DNA from: an uncultured bacterium
Lineage (GTDB): Bacteria; Planctomycetota; Phycisphaerae; Phycisphaerales; SM1A02
DNA: 53,861 nt
Assembly: GCA_903961015.1 (NCBI GenBank)
Contig: CAJCCX010000095.1
Span: 1 to 53,861, forward strand
Direction: 5' to 3'
This document shows positions 7,609-16,148 of the stretch, in pieces. The translations under genes and the position numbers were made by a program. The notes beneath the pieces are model-generated. The model worked only from the letters and a program-made list of their open reading frames with translations, did no database searches and was not told where the DNA came from. Position 1 is the first letter of the stretch. Each line of letters opens with the position of its first letter.

Positions 7609-8388
7609 ATGCTTCGAGGCTCTATTCCATCATCTTCATTTGATGCACGCGCGTTCACATTGATTGAACTGCTCGTGGTCATTGGCATCATCTCAATCCT
7701 CGTCGGATTGAGTTTCCCTGCGATTGGGATGGTGCAGAGATACTCGCATATCGCGGGCGATCTTTCCAATCTTCGCGGTCTATCGGTTGCGCACGCTGCA
7801 TATATGAATGTGTTCAAAGATCACTTCGTAGATGCTGGATTGCCACATGGCGGAATCGGCAATGTGAAGAATTCGTTTGTCCAAACACTGCGCCCGTATT
7901 ACGGAGGAGTCATGTCGGTGAAAAGTCCTTTGGACAATTCTCCACACTGGTCACAAGATGTTGGAGAATCTGGAACTCCTGTTGGAAGTGGTGCATCGGC
8001 TGCGTATCGCCAAACAAGTTACGGACTAAACAACTATTTATCACGAAACTATTCACCGATGGTCGCGCTTGGTGGTGCGGGGTCTGGCGTTGATTCGATG
8101 AACGGCATTCGAGATCCAAGCAAGATTGTTTGCTTTCTGCTTATGGCTGAAGAAGGCGCATTCGCCGCCTCGGATCATCCCCATATCGAAGAGTGGTGTC
8201 CACTTGCAGCCACTGATGCACCAAAATTTGCTTCGAGCCAAGTTGCAATAAACGCTGCAGATCGGCAAGCGCCAACGCGTCCATCGAAATCGAACTGGAG
8301 TTTTCTCGATGGACATGTCGCAACAATGGAATTTGACGATGTCTATGAGGACTGCGAACACAATCGATTTGATCCAACCTTGCAATGA
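7609..8388 (+). CDS. Prepilin-like secreted protein
   Basis: A 259-residue protein with a class III leader: ARAFTLIELLVVIGIISIL near the N-terminus, with cleavage expected before Phe and the Glu5 retained. The C-terminal WSFLDGHVATMEFDD matches the FLDGHV signature of the large prepilin-like families of planctomycetes. It is probably processed by a prepilin peptidase and anchored in, or assembled from, the inner membrane. It is not next to the secretion locus at 26-39 kb but sits between the His-rich gene and two related secreted proteins. ATG at 7609 is the nearest Met; the 12 extra residues of the longer frame overlap the terminator. Confidence 0.75.
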   Translation: MLRGSIPSSSFDARAFTLIELLVVIGIISILVGLSFPAIGMVQRYSHIAGDLSNLRGLSVAHAAYMNVFKDHFVDAGLPHGGIGNVKNSFVQTLRPYYGGVMSVKSPLDNSPHWSQDVGESGTPVGSGASAAYRQTSYGLNNYLSRNYSPMVALGGAGSGVDSMNGIRDPSKIVCFLLMAEEGAFAASDHPHIEEWCPLAATDAPKFASSQVAINAADRQAPTRPSKSNWSFLDGHVATMEFDDVYEDCEHNRFDPTLQ

Positions 8389-8401
8389 AAGATGAACAAT
8401 A

Positions 8402-9211
8402 ATGAATAAGCCGACCACAAATTTTCTCCGTTGCATCCTGCTCCTTGGAGCGTTCACATCAAATATCTTTGGTCGGCATGTTGGCGATATCGGTGTTGAC
8501 ACAAACGCTGCGGGACGATTGACAACCCACATCGTCGCGGATGGTGGACTGGGAGAACCTCGGCGCGTTTTTTCGGCACGTTTTGGAGACACTGGTGTTA
8601 CAAACTTCACGGCAAATCCAGGATTCGATGCCTTCCCAAGTGCATTTCACCCATCATTTCGAATCGGCTTCAATATGCGCTCGCCACTTCTTGTTTGGAA
8701 TGGAAATGGATTTTCGCAAACTGATTCTGGCGGACCTACTTTGGGCGAGAAGGTCAAAATGTCTTTTCTCACTGCGAATGTCACGACTGCTGCAGTTCCT
8801 GTCGCTGGTTTTTCGCTTGCAGTCCAACCCGATGGAGGATGGCATAGGCACTTTTCATTCAGCATTCTTCCCGCGTCAGGATTTGCGACCCCAGATGCAG
8901 GAATCTATTTGCTCGAACTTGAGTTGTGGCCAACCGATCCATCCCTTTCTACGAGCGAATCATTCTGGATCGTGATGAATTATGCATCGAACACAATCGA
9001 TCACGAATTGGCGCAAATCTGGGTCGAAGACAATCTGGCTGCGAATCCATGCCTAGCAGACATTGATCACGACAGGATTGTTGGCGGCACAGATCTTGCG
9101 ACCATCTTGAGCAATTGGGGTGGATCAGGAACAGGCGACATCGATAGCAGCGGATTTGTCGACGGATTCGATCTGGCGACTCTTCTGAGCGCCTGGGGAG
9201 CATGCCAATGA
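8402..9211 (+). CDS. Secreted protein with dockerin-like tail, all3515-like
   Basis: A 269-residue secreted protein. The signal peptide is FLRCILLLGAFTSNIFG. The body has RVFSARFGD, NPGFDAF, LLVWNGNGF, a His motif GGWHRHFSF, and GIYLLELELWPTDPS followed by SFWIVMNY. As I remember it, this pattern matches the all3515 family described as Zur-repressed PEP-CTERM proteins. The C-terminus has two dockerin type I-like calcium loops, ADIDHDRIVGGTDLATILS and GDIDSSGFVDGFDLATLLS, each closing with a Trp-Gly. It is paralogous to the next gene, which has a different tail. It begins 13 bp after the prepilin gene, so the two are probably co-transcribed. Confidence 0.7.
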   Translation: MNKPTTNFLRCILLLGAFTSNIFGRHVGDIGVDTNAAGRLTTHIVADGGLGEPRRVFSARFGDTGVTNFTANPGFDAFPSAFHPSFRIGFNMRSPLLVWNGNGFSQTDSGGPTLGEKVKMSFLTANVTTAAVPVAGFSLAVQPDGGWHRHFSFSILPASGFATPDAGIYLLELELWPTDPSLSTSESFWIVMNYASNTIDHELAQIWVEDNLAANPCLADIDHDRIVGGTDLATILSNWGGSGTGDIDSSGFVDGFDLATLLSAWGACQ

Positions 9212-9278
9212 AATCCACCAAACATTTCAATGAATCACGAATTTCTTCATTCCCTTCATCCCTTTTACAGGAGTTTTT

Positions 9279-9959
9279 ATGAATCGCATTTCTCAATTTT
9301 CACAGCACATCATGACAACTATCATTGCGAGTTTTCTTGGCTATGCATCGTTGGCAAGTCCACAACATGTTGATGCATACATTTGGGCACAAGGTGGCCA
9401 ACTGCAAAGCGCAAGTTGGGATGCCACCACTGACACAATTGTGGATTCAAACGCGCGAGTGTTCGGAGCGGACTTTGGCGAAGATCCATTTTTTCCATTT
9501 GCGAGCGAGGACCCTGGATTTGGATCGAACCTTTTAGGCTCGACCATCAATTTGAATGTGCTCGCTGGACTTTCAAGCTGGAACGGAAGTGAATTTGTTT
9601 CGTTCGCAAATGCATCGGTCATAGCTGAATTTGGCGGAGCTTCTGGAAACACAACAAGCGGCGGTGGATTTTCATTTCTCGTGGGCGAAGGATTTCATCT
9701 TCATCCCTCGTACTTCATCGAAGGAATGAGCGGCATTGATCCAGCCAATGGCATCTATCTCGTATCGCTCAACGCAAGTTCATCTTCATATTCAACAAGC
9801 AACACATTCTGGCTTGTCTTCAATTTGGGGGAATCTGAAGCAGATCATGACGCTGCGATTGATTGGGCAAACGCAAATCTTGTCCCAACTCCTGCAGGAT
9901 TGATTGCGATGCTTGGTGGCTTTCCAATGGCATCACGACGACGACGACGAAGCAACTGA
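9279..9959 (+). CDS. Secreted protein with PEP-CTERM-like tail, all3515-like
   Basis: A 226-residue paralogue of the preceding gene: RVFGADFGED, EDPGFGS, LSSWNGSEF, GFSFLVGEGFHLHPSYF, GIYLVSLNASS and NTFWLVFNLGESEADHDAA align with it in order. The tail VPTPAGLIAMLGGFPMASR followed by an Arg cluster fits the PEP-CTERM layout (motif, hydrophobic helix, basic end), which is normally recognised by exosortase and leads to surface anchoring. The signal peptide covers about residues 1-26. A Shine-Dalgarno AGGAG (9269-9273) fixes the start. No exosortase gene is in the window. The GFHLHPSY motif could bind metal. Confidence 0.7.
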   Translation: MNRISQFSQHIMTTIIASFLGYASLASPQHVDAYIWAQGGQLQSASWDATTDTIVDSNARVFGADFGEDPFFPFASEDPGFGSNLLGSTINLNVLAGLSSWNGSEFVSFANASVIAEFGGASGNTTSGGGFSFLVGEGFHLHPSYFIEGMSGIDPANGIYLVSLNASSSSYSTSNTFWLVFNLGESEADHDAAIDWANANLVPTPAGLIAMLGGFPMASRRRRRSN

Positions 9960-9977
9960 GTGGTCAATGACGGCATT

Positions 9978-12107
9978 TCAACTCCCACGAATTTGGTGAG
10001 CGGGTACATACGCCTTGCGTGTGTATTCCGCCACCATTCGGTGGGAATTGAAAACCGGGGGCACGGTTGCGGCGCTGTGCAGAGCACGCGCAATCCAACC
10101 ATGCGGAATCCCAGCGGCATCTTGTTCGTAAAACTGAGGGACAACTGATTCTTCCAATAGTCGGTAAAGATTTGCTGCGTCGGATGCGTCCTGAAGTTTC
10201 GTGTCTGCGAATGTTTCAGTTCCGCCGATATTCCATCCATTGATTCCGTCTGAAGCTTCTGGCCACCAACCGTCGAGAATTGAAAGATTCAGCCCGCCGT
10301 GCAATGTTGGTTTCATTCCGCTCGTGCCACTGGCTTCATATGGACGTATTGGCGTGTTCAACCAAACATCGCAACCTGCGACAAGCATCCGACCAACATG
10401 CATGTCATACTCCTCGATCAATGCAACGCGTCCGCCAAAGCGTGCGTCACGAGTCAGTTCGAAAATTTTCCGAACAAATACTTGGCCGTCTTCATCACGC
10501 GGATGCGCCTTGCCTGCGAAGATGATTTGCACAGGCCGATCCGTGTTGGTCAAGATGCGAGCCAAACGATCTGCGTCATGAAAGACCAGTGGCGCGCGTT
10601 TATATGTTGCAAATCTGCGTGCGAAACCAATTGTCAGCACATCTTCGTTAAGGAGCGAATATGTTTCCGCGACTGCCCCCTGGCCTTCGCCGCGACGCTT
10701 GCACTGAATCGCCAAACGATCTCTTACAAAGTGGACCATTCGATGACGCAACCTGCTGCGTAAAGCCCAAAACTTTGTGGGGGAAACATCTTCTGCATAT
10801 TTCCATCCAGTAGCAGTTGGTGCTTGCTTGGTCAAACGAAGCGCAATCTCATCTTTCCAAAATCGTTCTGCATCTGGATCGATCCACGTCTTGACATGAA
10901 CGCCATTTGTGATCGAGCCAATGGGAACCTTTGCCGCTGGCACGCCATAAAAATCTTTCCACATTTCGCGGCTCACTTCGCCGTGAAGTTTCGAGACTCC
11001 GTTGACGCGCTCCGCCAATCGAAGGGCCAAGACAGTCATACAGAATGTCTCTTTCACATCGCCCGCTTTGATGCGGCCGAGATCTGCAATTTCTAGCGGC
11101 GTCAAACCACTGCGCGCCATCACGCCGGAGAGTTCTTGAACGACCATTTCTGGGTCGTAACGATCATGACCTGCGGAGACTGGCGTATGCGTTGTGAAGA
11201 CGGTCGCTCGGCGCACCGCATCAAAGGAATCCTGAATCGGTTGGCCAGGCGAGTGAATATCAAGTGCGCGCTGCACCGCAGCGAATGCAGCGTGACCTTC
11301 ATTGAGATGCAAGACGCTGACGCGCTCACCAAGTGCTTTCAATGCAAGTACGCCGCCGACCCCAAGAAGAATTTGTTGTCGCAATCGAAGCAGCGGTTCG
11401 CCTTTATACAAACCCTCAGTCAATCGACGATCTTCAGGAGCGTTCGCTTTCAGATCGGTGTCGAGCAAATAGAGCGGAACTCGCCCAACCCACATACGCC
11501 AAATGCGCGCCGTCACAAGCCGCGAGCCGATTGGACATGCGATTGTGCGGTGCGTGTCTTCGAGCCCCCATCGATTGAAGTCGTACTCTGGATAGAGCAC
11601 CTGCGTCGAACCATCGCGAGACAATTGCTGAATGTAATAACCGTGTCGATATGCCAAACCGATTGCTACGAGAGGCACGCCCAAATCAGATGCGCTCTTC
11701 AGATGATCGCCGGCGAGAATGCCGAGTCCGCCCGCATATTGTTGGATTGATTCATGAAGGCCATACTCGCTGCAGAAATATGCGACGCGAAAACCTTCTT
11801 GTTTTGATGTAGCGCCGCGCTGAAACCACGCACGCTCTCCCAAATATGCTGCTCGTGCAGCAAGACCGTCATAGACGCGCTTCACAAAGATCGGATCGCA
11901 TGCAAGTACTTCGAGTCGCGCATGCGAAGTGCGTTCAAGAGTTCCAAGCGGCGAGTAATTGGTTGCGCGCCATTCGTTGGGATCCAAAGTCTGAAAGATG
12001 GACCACCCCTCCTCGTTCCATGCCCACCAAAGGTTCGAAGCCAAGTCGCGTAAGTGTCCGACGAGATCGTCGACGCCAATAGATGGAGATCGCTTTGAAC
12101 GAGACAT
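9978..12107 (-). CDS. glgP: Alpha-glucan phosphorylase
   Basis: A 709-residue GT35 enzyme that releases glucose-1-phosphate from the non-reducing ends of alpha-1,4 glucans in the cytoplasm. It opens with the DUF3417-type N-terminal region (LASNLWWAWN) and continues with VAYFCSEYGLHESI, YAGGLGILAGDHLKSASDLG, LHLNEGHAAF and TNGVHVKTW. The pyridoxal-phosphate lysine lies in EASGTSGMKPTLHGG (Lys599). This composition is that of the shorter bacterial and archaeal phosphorylase group rather than the ~800-residue MalP type. ATG at 12107 is preferred because an upstream extension to 12242 overlaps malQ and is not family-like. It is the last gene of the GH13-malQ-glgP run, 38 bp after malQ. Confidence 0.93.
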   Translation of the reverse strand: MSRSKRSPSIGVDDLVGHLRDLASNLWWAWNEEGWSIFQTLDPNEWRATNYSPLGTLERTSHARLEVLACDPIFVKRVYDGLAARAAYLGERAWFQRGATSKQEGFRVAYFCSEYGLHESIQQYAGGLGILAGDHLKSASDLGVPLVAIGLAYRHGYYIQQLSRDGSTQVLYPEYDFNRWGLEDTHRTIACPIGSRLVTARIWRMWVGRVPLYLLDTDLKANAPEDRRLTEGLYKGEPLLRLRQQILLGVGGVLALKALGERVSVLHLNEGHAAFAAVQRALDIHSPGQPIQDSFDAVRRATVFTTHTPVSAGHDRYDPEMVVQELSGVMARSGLTPLEIADLGRIKAGDVKETFCMTVLALRLAERVNGVSKLHGEVSREMWKDFYGVPAAKVPIGSITNGVHVKTWIDPDAERFWKDEIALRLTKQAPTATGWKYAEDVSPTKFWALRSRLRHRMVHFVRDRLAIQCKRRGEGQGAVAETYSLLNEDVLTIGFARRFATYKRAPLVFHDADRLARILTNTDRPVQIIFAGKAHPRDEDGQVFVRKIFELTRDARFGGRVALIEEYDMHVGRMLVAGCDVWLNTPIRPYEASGTSGMKPTLHGGLNLSILDGWWPEASDGINGWNIGGTETFADTKLQDASDAANLYRLLEESVVPQFYEQDAAGIPHGWIARALHSAATVPPVFNSHRMVAEYTRKAYVPAHQIRGS

Positions 12108-12145
12108 GAGTCGAGTATTTGTACCAAATCCACACCGACTTGCTG

Positions 12146-13600
12146 TTAAACAATTCGACCAGTCAACGCGGCAAGCGCATGCAGTGTCTTTGCGCTTGGA
12201 ACACGACGCGCATGCCAATCTGTGCCCAAACGCCAGACCCAATTTCCTTTGGAGGTGCCTGGGAAATTCATTCGTGCTGAACGATCCAAACCAAGAATGT
12301 CCTGCAGAGGAATGATGGCGAGTTGCGCTGGCGACTCGAATGCAATGCGAATCATCGCTTCATTTGGTTGACGCGCAGCGGTCGATCCCGCAAAAAGAAC
12401 GAATCTTTTGCGCGAAGTTGCGGGAAGAGATTTCCACCATCCACGCGTCGTGTCATTGTCATGCGTCGCGGGATAGACCACGCAATCACGATCATGATGA
12501 TGGGGAAGTTCTGCAGAATTATCGTGGCCAAATGCATGGTGCAAAACTTTCATTCCAGGAAGGTTGAAAGATTTTCTCAGCGCAACCACTTCTGGAGTCA
12601 CCGCACCAAGATCTTCGGCAACGAGAGGAAGTGCGCCCAAAGCACGACTTGCCGCCGTGAGTAATTCCTTTCCCGCTTGCGGACGCCATTTGCCTCGTCG
12701 AGCATTGCGCGCTCCCGCGGGAATTTCATACGCATGATGAAACCCAACGAAGTGATCAATGCGAACGCCGTCGAATCTTCGCAGTGATGCCGCAATTCTC
12801 TCCGTCCACCAACGAAAAGTCTGCGCGCGATGGGCAGGCCATCGATAATGCGGATGCCCCCAAAGTTGACCATCTTTCGAGAAGCAATCAGGAGGAACGC
12901 CAGTGAGAACTTCGGGACGCCCACTGCGATCCAGCCGGAAGAGTTCAGGATTCGCCATCACATCAGCGCTTTCCAAAGTCACGAACATCGGAATGTCGCC
13001 CAACAATTTCACTCCCACCGCCGTACAAGTCTTGCGAAAAGCTGTCCACTGTTTGTCGAATTCGAATTGCAAAAATCCGTGATATCCACTCGCGTCATTC
13101 GTGAATGCGCGCCAACCTTTCAGCCAAGATGCTTCGCGCTTCTCAAAGGATCGGAAGGAGGCGCTACGAAATCCGCCCCCAAGTCTGAAGTTTTCGAATG
13201 CTCTCAGAAATGCCGGCTCTTTCGCCATTCGCGCGGCGTCATAATCAGTTTGCGAATGTGAACCCGCTCGATTTGTTCTGCGCGAAAACTTGCGCGCTGC
13301 GACGACAGATTCGCGCATATCTTTTTTGGTAAGCAATCCGTCATCAGCAAGGCCTTCGAGCGATACAAAGAGCGGTTCTCCAGCAAAGCTCGATGTGCTG
13401 GCATATGGAGAATTTCCAGGACCAATCGGTCCAACAGGTAACATCTGCCACCATAAAAATCCTGCGCTCGCACACCATGCTGCAAACTCATGGGCTTTGG
13501 GGCCAAGATCTCCGATTGCACAAGAGCCATCGAGGCTGGAAAGATGCAGAAGCACTCCGCCCGATCGTTTGGTCAGTAAAGGGTTAATCAATCCAGTCAT
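12146..13600 (-). CDS. malQ: 4-alpha-glucanotransferase (amylomaltase)
   Basis: A 484-residue GH77 enzyme that disproportionates maltodextrins, transferring glucan chains between acceptors. The opening RSGGVLLHLSSLDG and WWQMLPVGP are typical. The catalytic residues are visible: nucleophile Asp282 in VRIDHF, acid/base Glu329 in VAEDLG, and Asp381 in ATHDNDTTRGWW. The length is that of plain bacterial amylomaltase without N-terminal extensions. Its ATG overlaps the stop of the upstream GH13 gene (ATGA, 13597-13600), indicating translational coupling. Together with GlgP it would turn imported oligosaccharides into glucose-1-phosphate and glucose. Confidence 0.95.
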   Translation of the reverse strand: MTGLINPLLTKRSGGVLLHLSSLDGSCAIGDLGPKAHEFAAWCASAGFLWWQMLPVGPIGPGNSPYASTSSFAGEPLFVSLEGLADDGLLTKKDMRESVVAARKFSRRTNRAGSHSQTDYDAARMAKEPAFLRAFENFRLGGGFRSASFRSFEKREASWLKGWRAFTNDASGYHGFLQFEFDKQWTAFRKTCTAVGVKLLGDIPMFVTLESADVMANPELFRLDRSGRPEVLTGVPPDCFSKDGQLWGHPHYRWPAHRAQTFRWWTERIAASLRRFDGVRIDHFVGFHHAYEIPAGARNARRGKWRPQAGKELLTAASRALGALPLVAEDLGAVTPEVVALRKSFNLPGMKVLHHAFGHDNSAELPHHHDRDCVVYPATHDNDTTRGWWKSLPATSRKRFVLFAGSTAARQPNEAMIRIAFESPAQLAIIPLQDILGLDRSARMNFPGTSKGNWVWRLGTDWHARRVPSAKTLHALAALTGRIV

Positions 13601-16068
13601 GGCTCGAGAATCCAAACGCGACCTGAGAGAGCAGGAATAGAGACGCGTGGAAATTCATCGTCGCTCACAGCTGAGCCCTCGCCTCCGAAGATGGTGCTCC
13701 AATGTCCTGAACGCGTTCCAACAGAAGTTTGCGAGAGATCAATCTGCACTTCATTCGATGACGCGTTGATGGCAACCAAAATATTTTCGCCTGCCAGAGA
13801 GCGAAGAAAAATCCAAGTGTCCTGCGCTTCATTATTCAGCACCGTTTCGAACGAACCTCGACGGAGCGCAGGATACGCCTGGCGAAGAGCGATGATGCGG
13901 CGATACCAATCGAGATGGACCTCATCAACAAAATTCTCGTCGGCCTTTTCGTATGGCTCAAGATCTTTCCACAACATCGGCTTGCGGTTTGTTGGATCGT
14001 CTGCGCCCCACATGCCAACCTCGTCGCCGTAATAAACCATCGGTGCACCGACATAGACCATCTGAACGAGGGCGATCAAACGCGCTTTGCGATATTCCTC
14101 CGACGAAGGCTTTCCCCCGAGATATGCGGGGTTTTCCTGTTCTCGATTGCCCTTGTCATACTGCGAATCTGGATGCCGCATCTTGGAAACAAGTCGGTCC
14201 GTATCATGACTGTCAACAAGATTCTGAAGAACATATGTCGACTCTGCTGGATAAGCGCGGCGTAATTCCGCCAACCGTCGATCCATTTCGCTCACATTGA
14301 TCTTGTGGTTGCGATCGCGAATCCACTGAATGATTGTCTCTGCGAATGGATAATTCATAACCGCATCAAACGAACGACCATCAAGCCATTGATCAGCACG
14401 CTTCCAGATTTCACCCACGATGTATGCATCGGGATTCATCGATTTCACAAGCTCCCGCCACTCAAACCAGAATGGCATCGCCACTTCATTTGGAACATCA
14501 AGTCGCCAACCATCAATTCCATCCGAAGGATCACCGTCGCCATTTGGATCCATCCATCTGCGTGTCACATTGAAGATGTGCTGCTTGACTTCCTCACTGG
14601 TAAATCCCTGATCATTCTTGCGAAAGACTGGCAATTCCAAGAAGCCTGCCCATCCGTCATATTCAAATGGCTCCCAAGATCGAATGCTGAACCAATCTTT
14701 GTATGCGCTGCCTCCATGCTTCGCTTGCACATCGCGAAATGCAGGATGCGCCGTGCCGACATGATTGAAGACGCCATCAAGAATGACACGAATTCCAAGC
14801 TTTTTTGCCTCTTTGAGCACCTCAAGAAAGAGCAGATCGGTTGGGGTCCATGTCCATGTCTTGGGGTCGAGAAGATTTTCGACCGCTTCGGCTTTGGCAT
14901 AATCGCCTTGTGTTCCAAACGATTCATCGACATGTACAAAATTTGTCGCGTTATATTTGTGATGGGTTGGCGCTTGAAAGATCGGATTTAGATAGATCGC
15001 ATTGATTCCAAGTTCCTTCAGATATCCAAGCTTGTCGCGAAGGCCTGCGAGATCTCCACCATAGTGACGCGAGAAGACATCCCATTTGTAAAAAGTATTT
15101 CCGTTTTGACCTTCCCAAGGACTCGCCCCATACCACTCGCTGCGCCAAGGCCGACATGGTTGCGGATCATTCTTCGTATCGCCGTCTCGAAAACGCTCGA
15201 GCATGATCTGATACCAGACTGCATCCTTCGCCCATTCAGGCGTGCGGAACATTGCATCGGATGATGTCGTCAGAGAATATATTCGTTCATCACTCAATCG
15301 GCTTGCTCCATCAAAGAATAGAAATGTATATGCAATAGGATGAGATGGGGGCGCGACAGCAACTTCCCACCAAGAAAACATTTCATCCGATCCGGAGTCG
15401 ATCATCCGGTCATGTCGCCCATCCTCAGATACGAATTCGACATCCTCAACATCATCTCGCAAGGTGCGAACACGCAAGAGCAATTTCCCATCCGGAAGTC
15501 GCTGTATGAATGATGCACGCGATGGATCGTGGAGAATTCCACCTCCTTCGATCTTTCCATCACCACGCAGCGTTCGCACTGCACCAAGATTTGCTTGTGC
15601 GCCAAGTCGAATAACGCTGTTGTTTCCCCCCTGGCCATCACTGATGACTTGATCGTTGCGCGGATCCGACTGCCATTGATCGCCATCCGCGACGAATTTG
15701 TATTGCTGTTGGCCCGCGGGCATTTGCACCGTGACACGCCACACACCGTCATCGCCACGCGACATCGCTGTCGCCTGCGTGTTCCATCCATTGAACTCGC
15801 CCGCAAGATTGACTCGCTGCGCGGGCTTTGTTGATTGAAAACTGAATTGACATTCGAATGTTCCATCTCCAAGTGGTCGCACTTCGACAGATGGCGGCTT
15901 GGAAAATTGGTTGGCATTTACAGAACTCGTAATCTTTGCTTCAGGCGGGGGCCACTGAGTGGGTAGATTCGATTTCGACTGCTGAAGAATTGACGCAATG
16001 CACAGACTTGTAATCAAGAGCGTGCAAAGAACGAAGACAAAAAAGCTGCGATAGCAACGCTGAAACAT
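13597..16068 (-). CDS. Exported GH13 alpha-amylase family enzyme
   Basis: An 823-residue glycoside hydrolase of the neopullulanase/cyclomaltodextrinase type. An N-terminal hydrophobic segment (residues ~8-28) is a signal peptide or anchor. An AMPK/CBM48-like starch-binding domain follows (about 72-156, VNLAGEFNGWN ... GVWRVTV), then a second beta domain (~185-275) and the catalytic barrel. Catalytic residues: nucleophile Asp524 in DGWRLDVPNE, Glu553 in IVGEIW, and Asp622 in DSHDTDR. It would cut starch or maltodextrin outside the cytoplasm for the divergently encoded importer. ATG at 16068 is preferred over GTG at 16101 because it places the charged residues right before the hydrophobic segment. 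Confidence 0.9.
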   Translation of the reverse strand: MFQRCYRSFFVFVLCTLLITSLCIASILQQSKSNLPTQWPPPEAKITSSVNANQFSKPPSVEVRPLGDGTFECQFSFQSTKPAQRVNLAGEFNGWNTQATAMSRGDDGVWRVTVQMPAGQQQYKFVADGDQWQSDPRNDQVISDGQGGNNSVIRLGAQANLGAVRTLRGDGKIEGGGILHDPSRASFIQRLPDGKLLLRVRTLRDDVEDVEFVSEDGRHDRMIDSGSDEMFSWWEVAVAPPSHPIAYTFLFFDGASRLSDERIYSLTTSSDAMFRTPEWAKDAVWYQIMLERFRDGDTKNDPQPCRPWRSEWYGASPWEGQNGNTFYKWDVFSRHYGGDLAGLRDKLGYLKELGINAIYLNPIFQAPTHHKYNATNFVHVDESFGTQGDYAKAEAVENLLDPKTWTWTPTDLLFLEVLKEAKKLGIRVILDGVFNHVGTAHPAFRDVQAKHGGSAYKDWFSIRSWEPFEYDGWAGFLELPVFRKNDQGFTSEEVKQHIFNVTRRWMDPNGDGDPSDGIDGWRLDVPNEVAMPFWFEWRELVKSMNPDAYIVGEIWKRADQWLDGRSFDAVMNYPFAETIIQWIRDRNHKINVSEMDRRLAELRRAYPAESTYVLQNLVDSHDTDRLVSKMRHPDSQYDKGNREQENPAYLGGKPSSEEYRKARLIALVQMVYVGAPMVYYGDEVGMWGADDPTNRKPMLWKDLEPYEKADENFVDEVHLDWYRRIIALRQAYPALRRGSFETVLNNEAQDTWIFLRSLAGENILVAINASSNEVQIDLSQTSVGTRSGHWSTIFGGEGSAVSDDEFPRVSIPALSGRVWILEP

Positions 16069-16148
16069 AATGATGATGTTATAGATCAAGAGCCGAAACA
16101 CCTCTACGGTGATCCCAATTCACTCATCGAAACTATGCTTGCATCTGC

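Noticed and set aside
7142-9959. Cassette as a transferred island
   Set aside because: No integrase, transposase, flanking repeat or tRNA junction is visible; tRNA-Arg is about 5 kb away with ordinary genes between.
11136-11750. 204-codon frame antisense to glgP
   Set aside because: Shadow of a conserved enzyme gene, with no start signal or recognisable domain.
12108-12242. N-terminal extension of the glucan phosphorylase
   Set aside because: Overlaps malQ and is Cys/Arg-rich, unlike the family's N-terminus.
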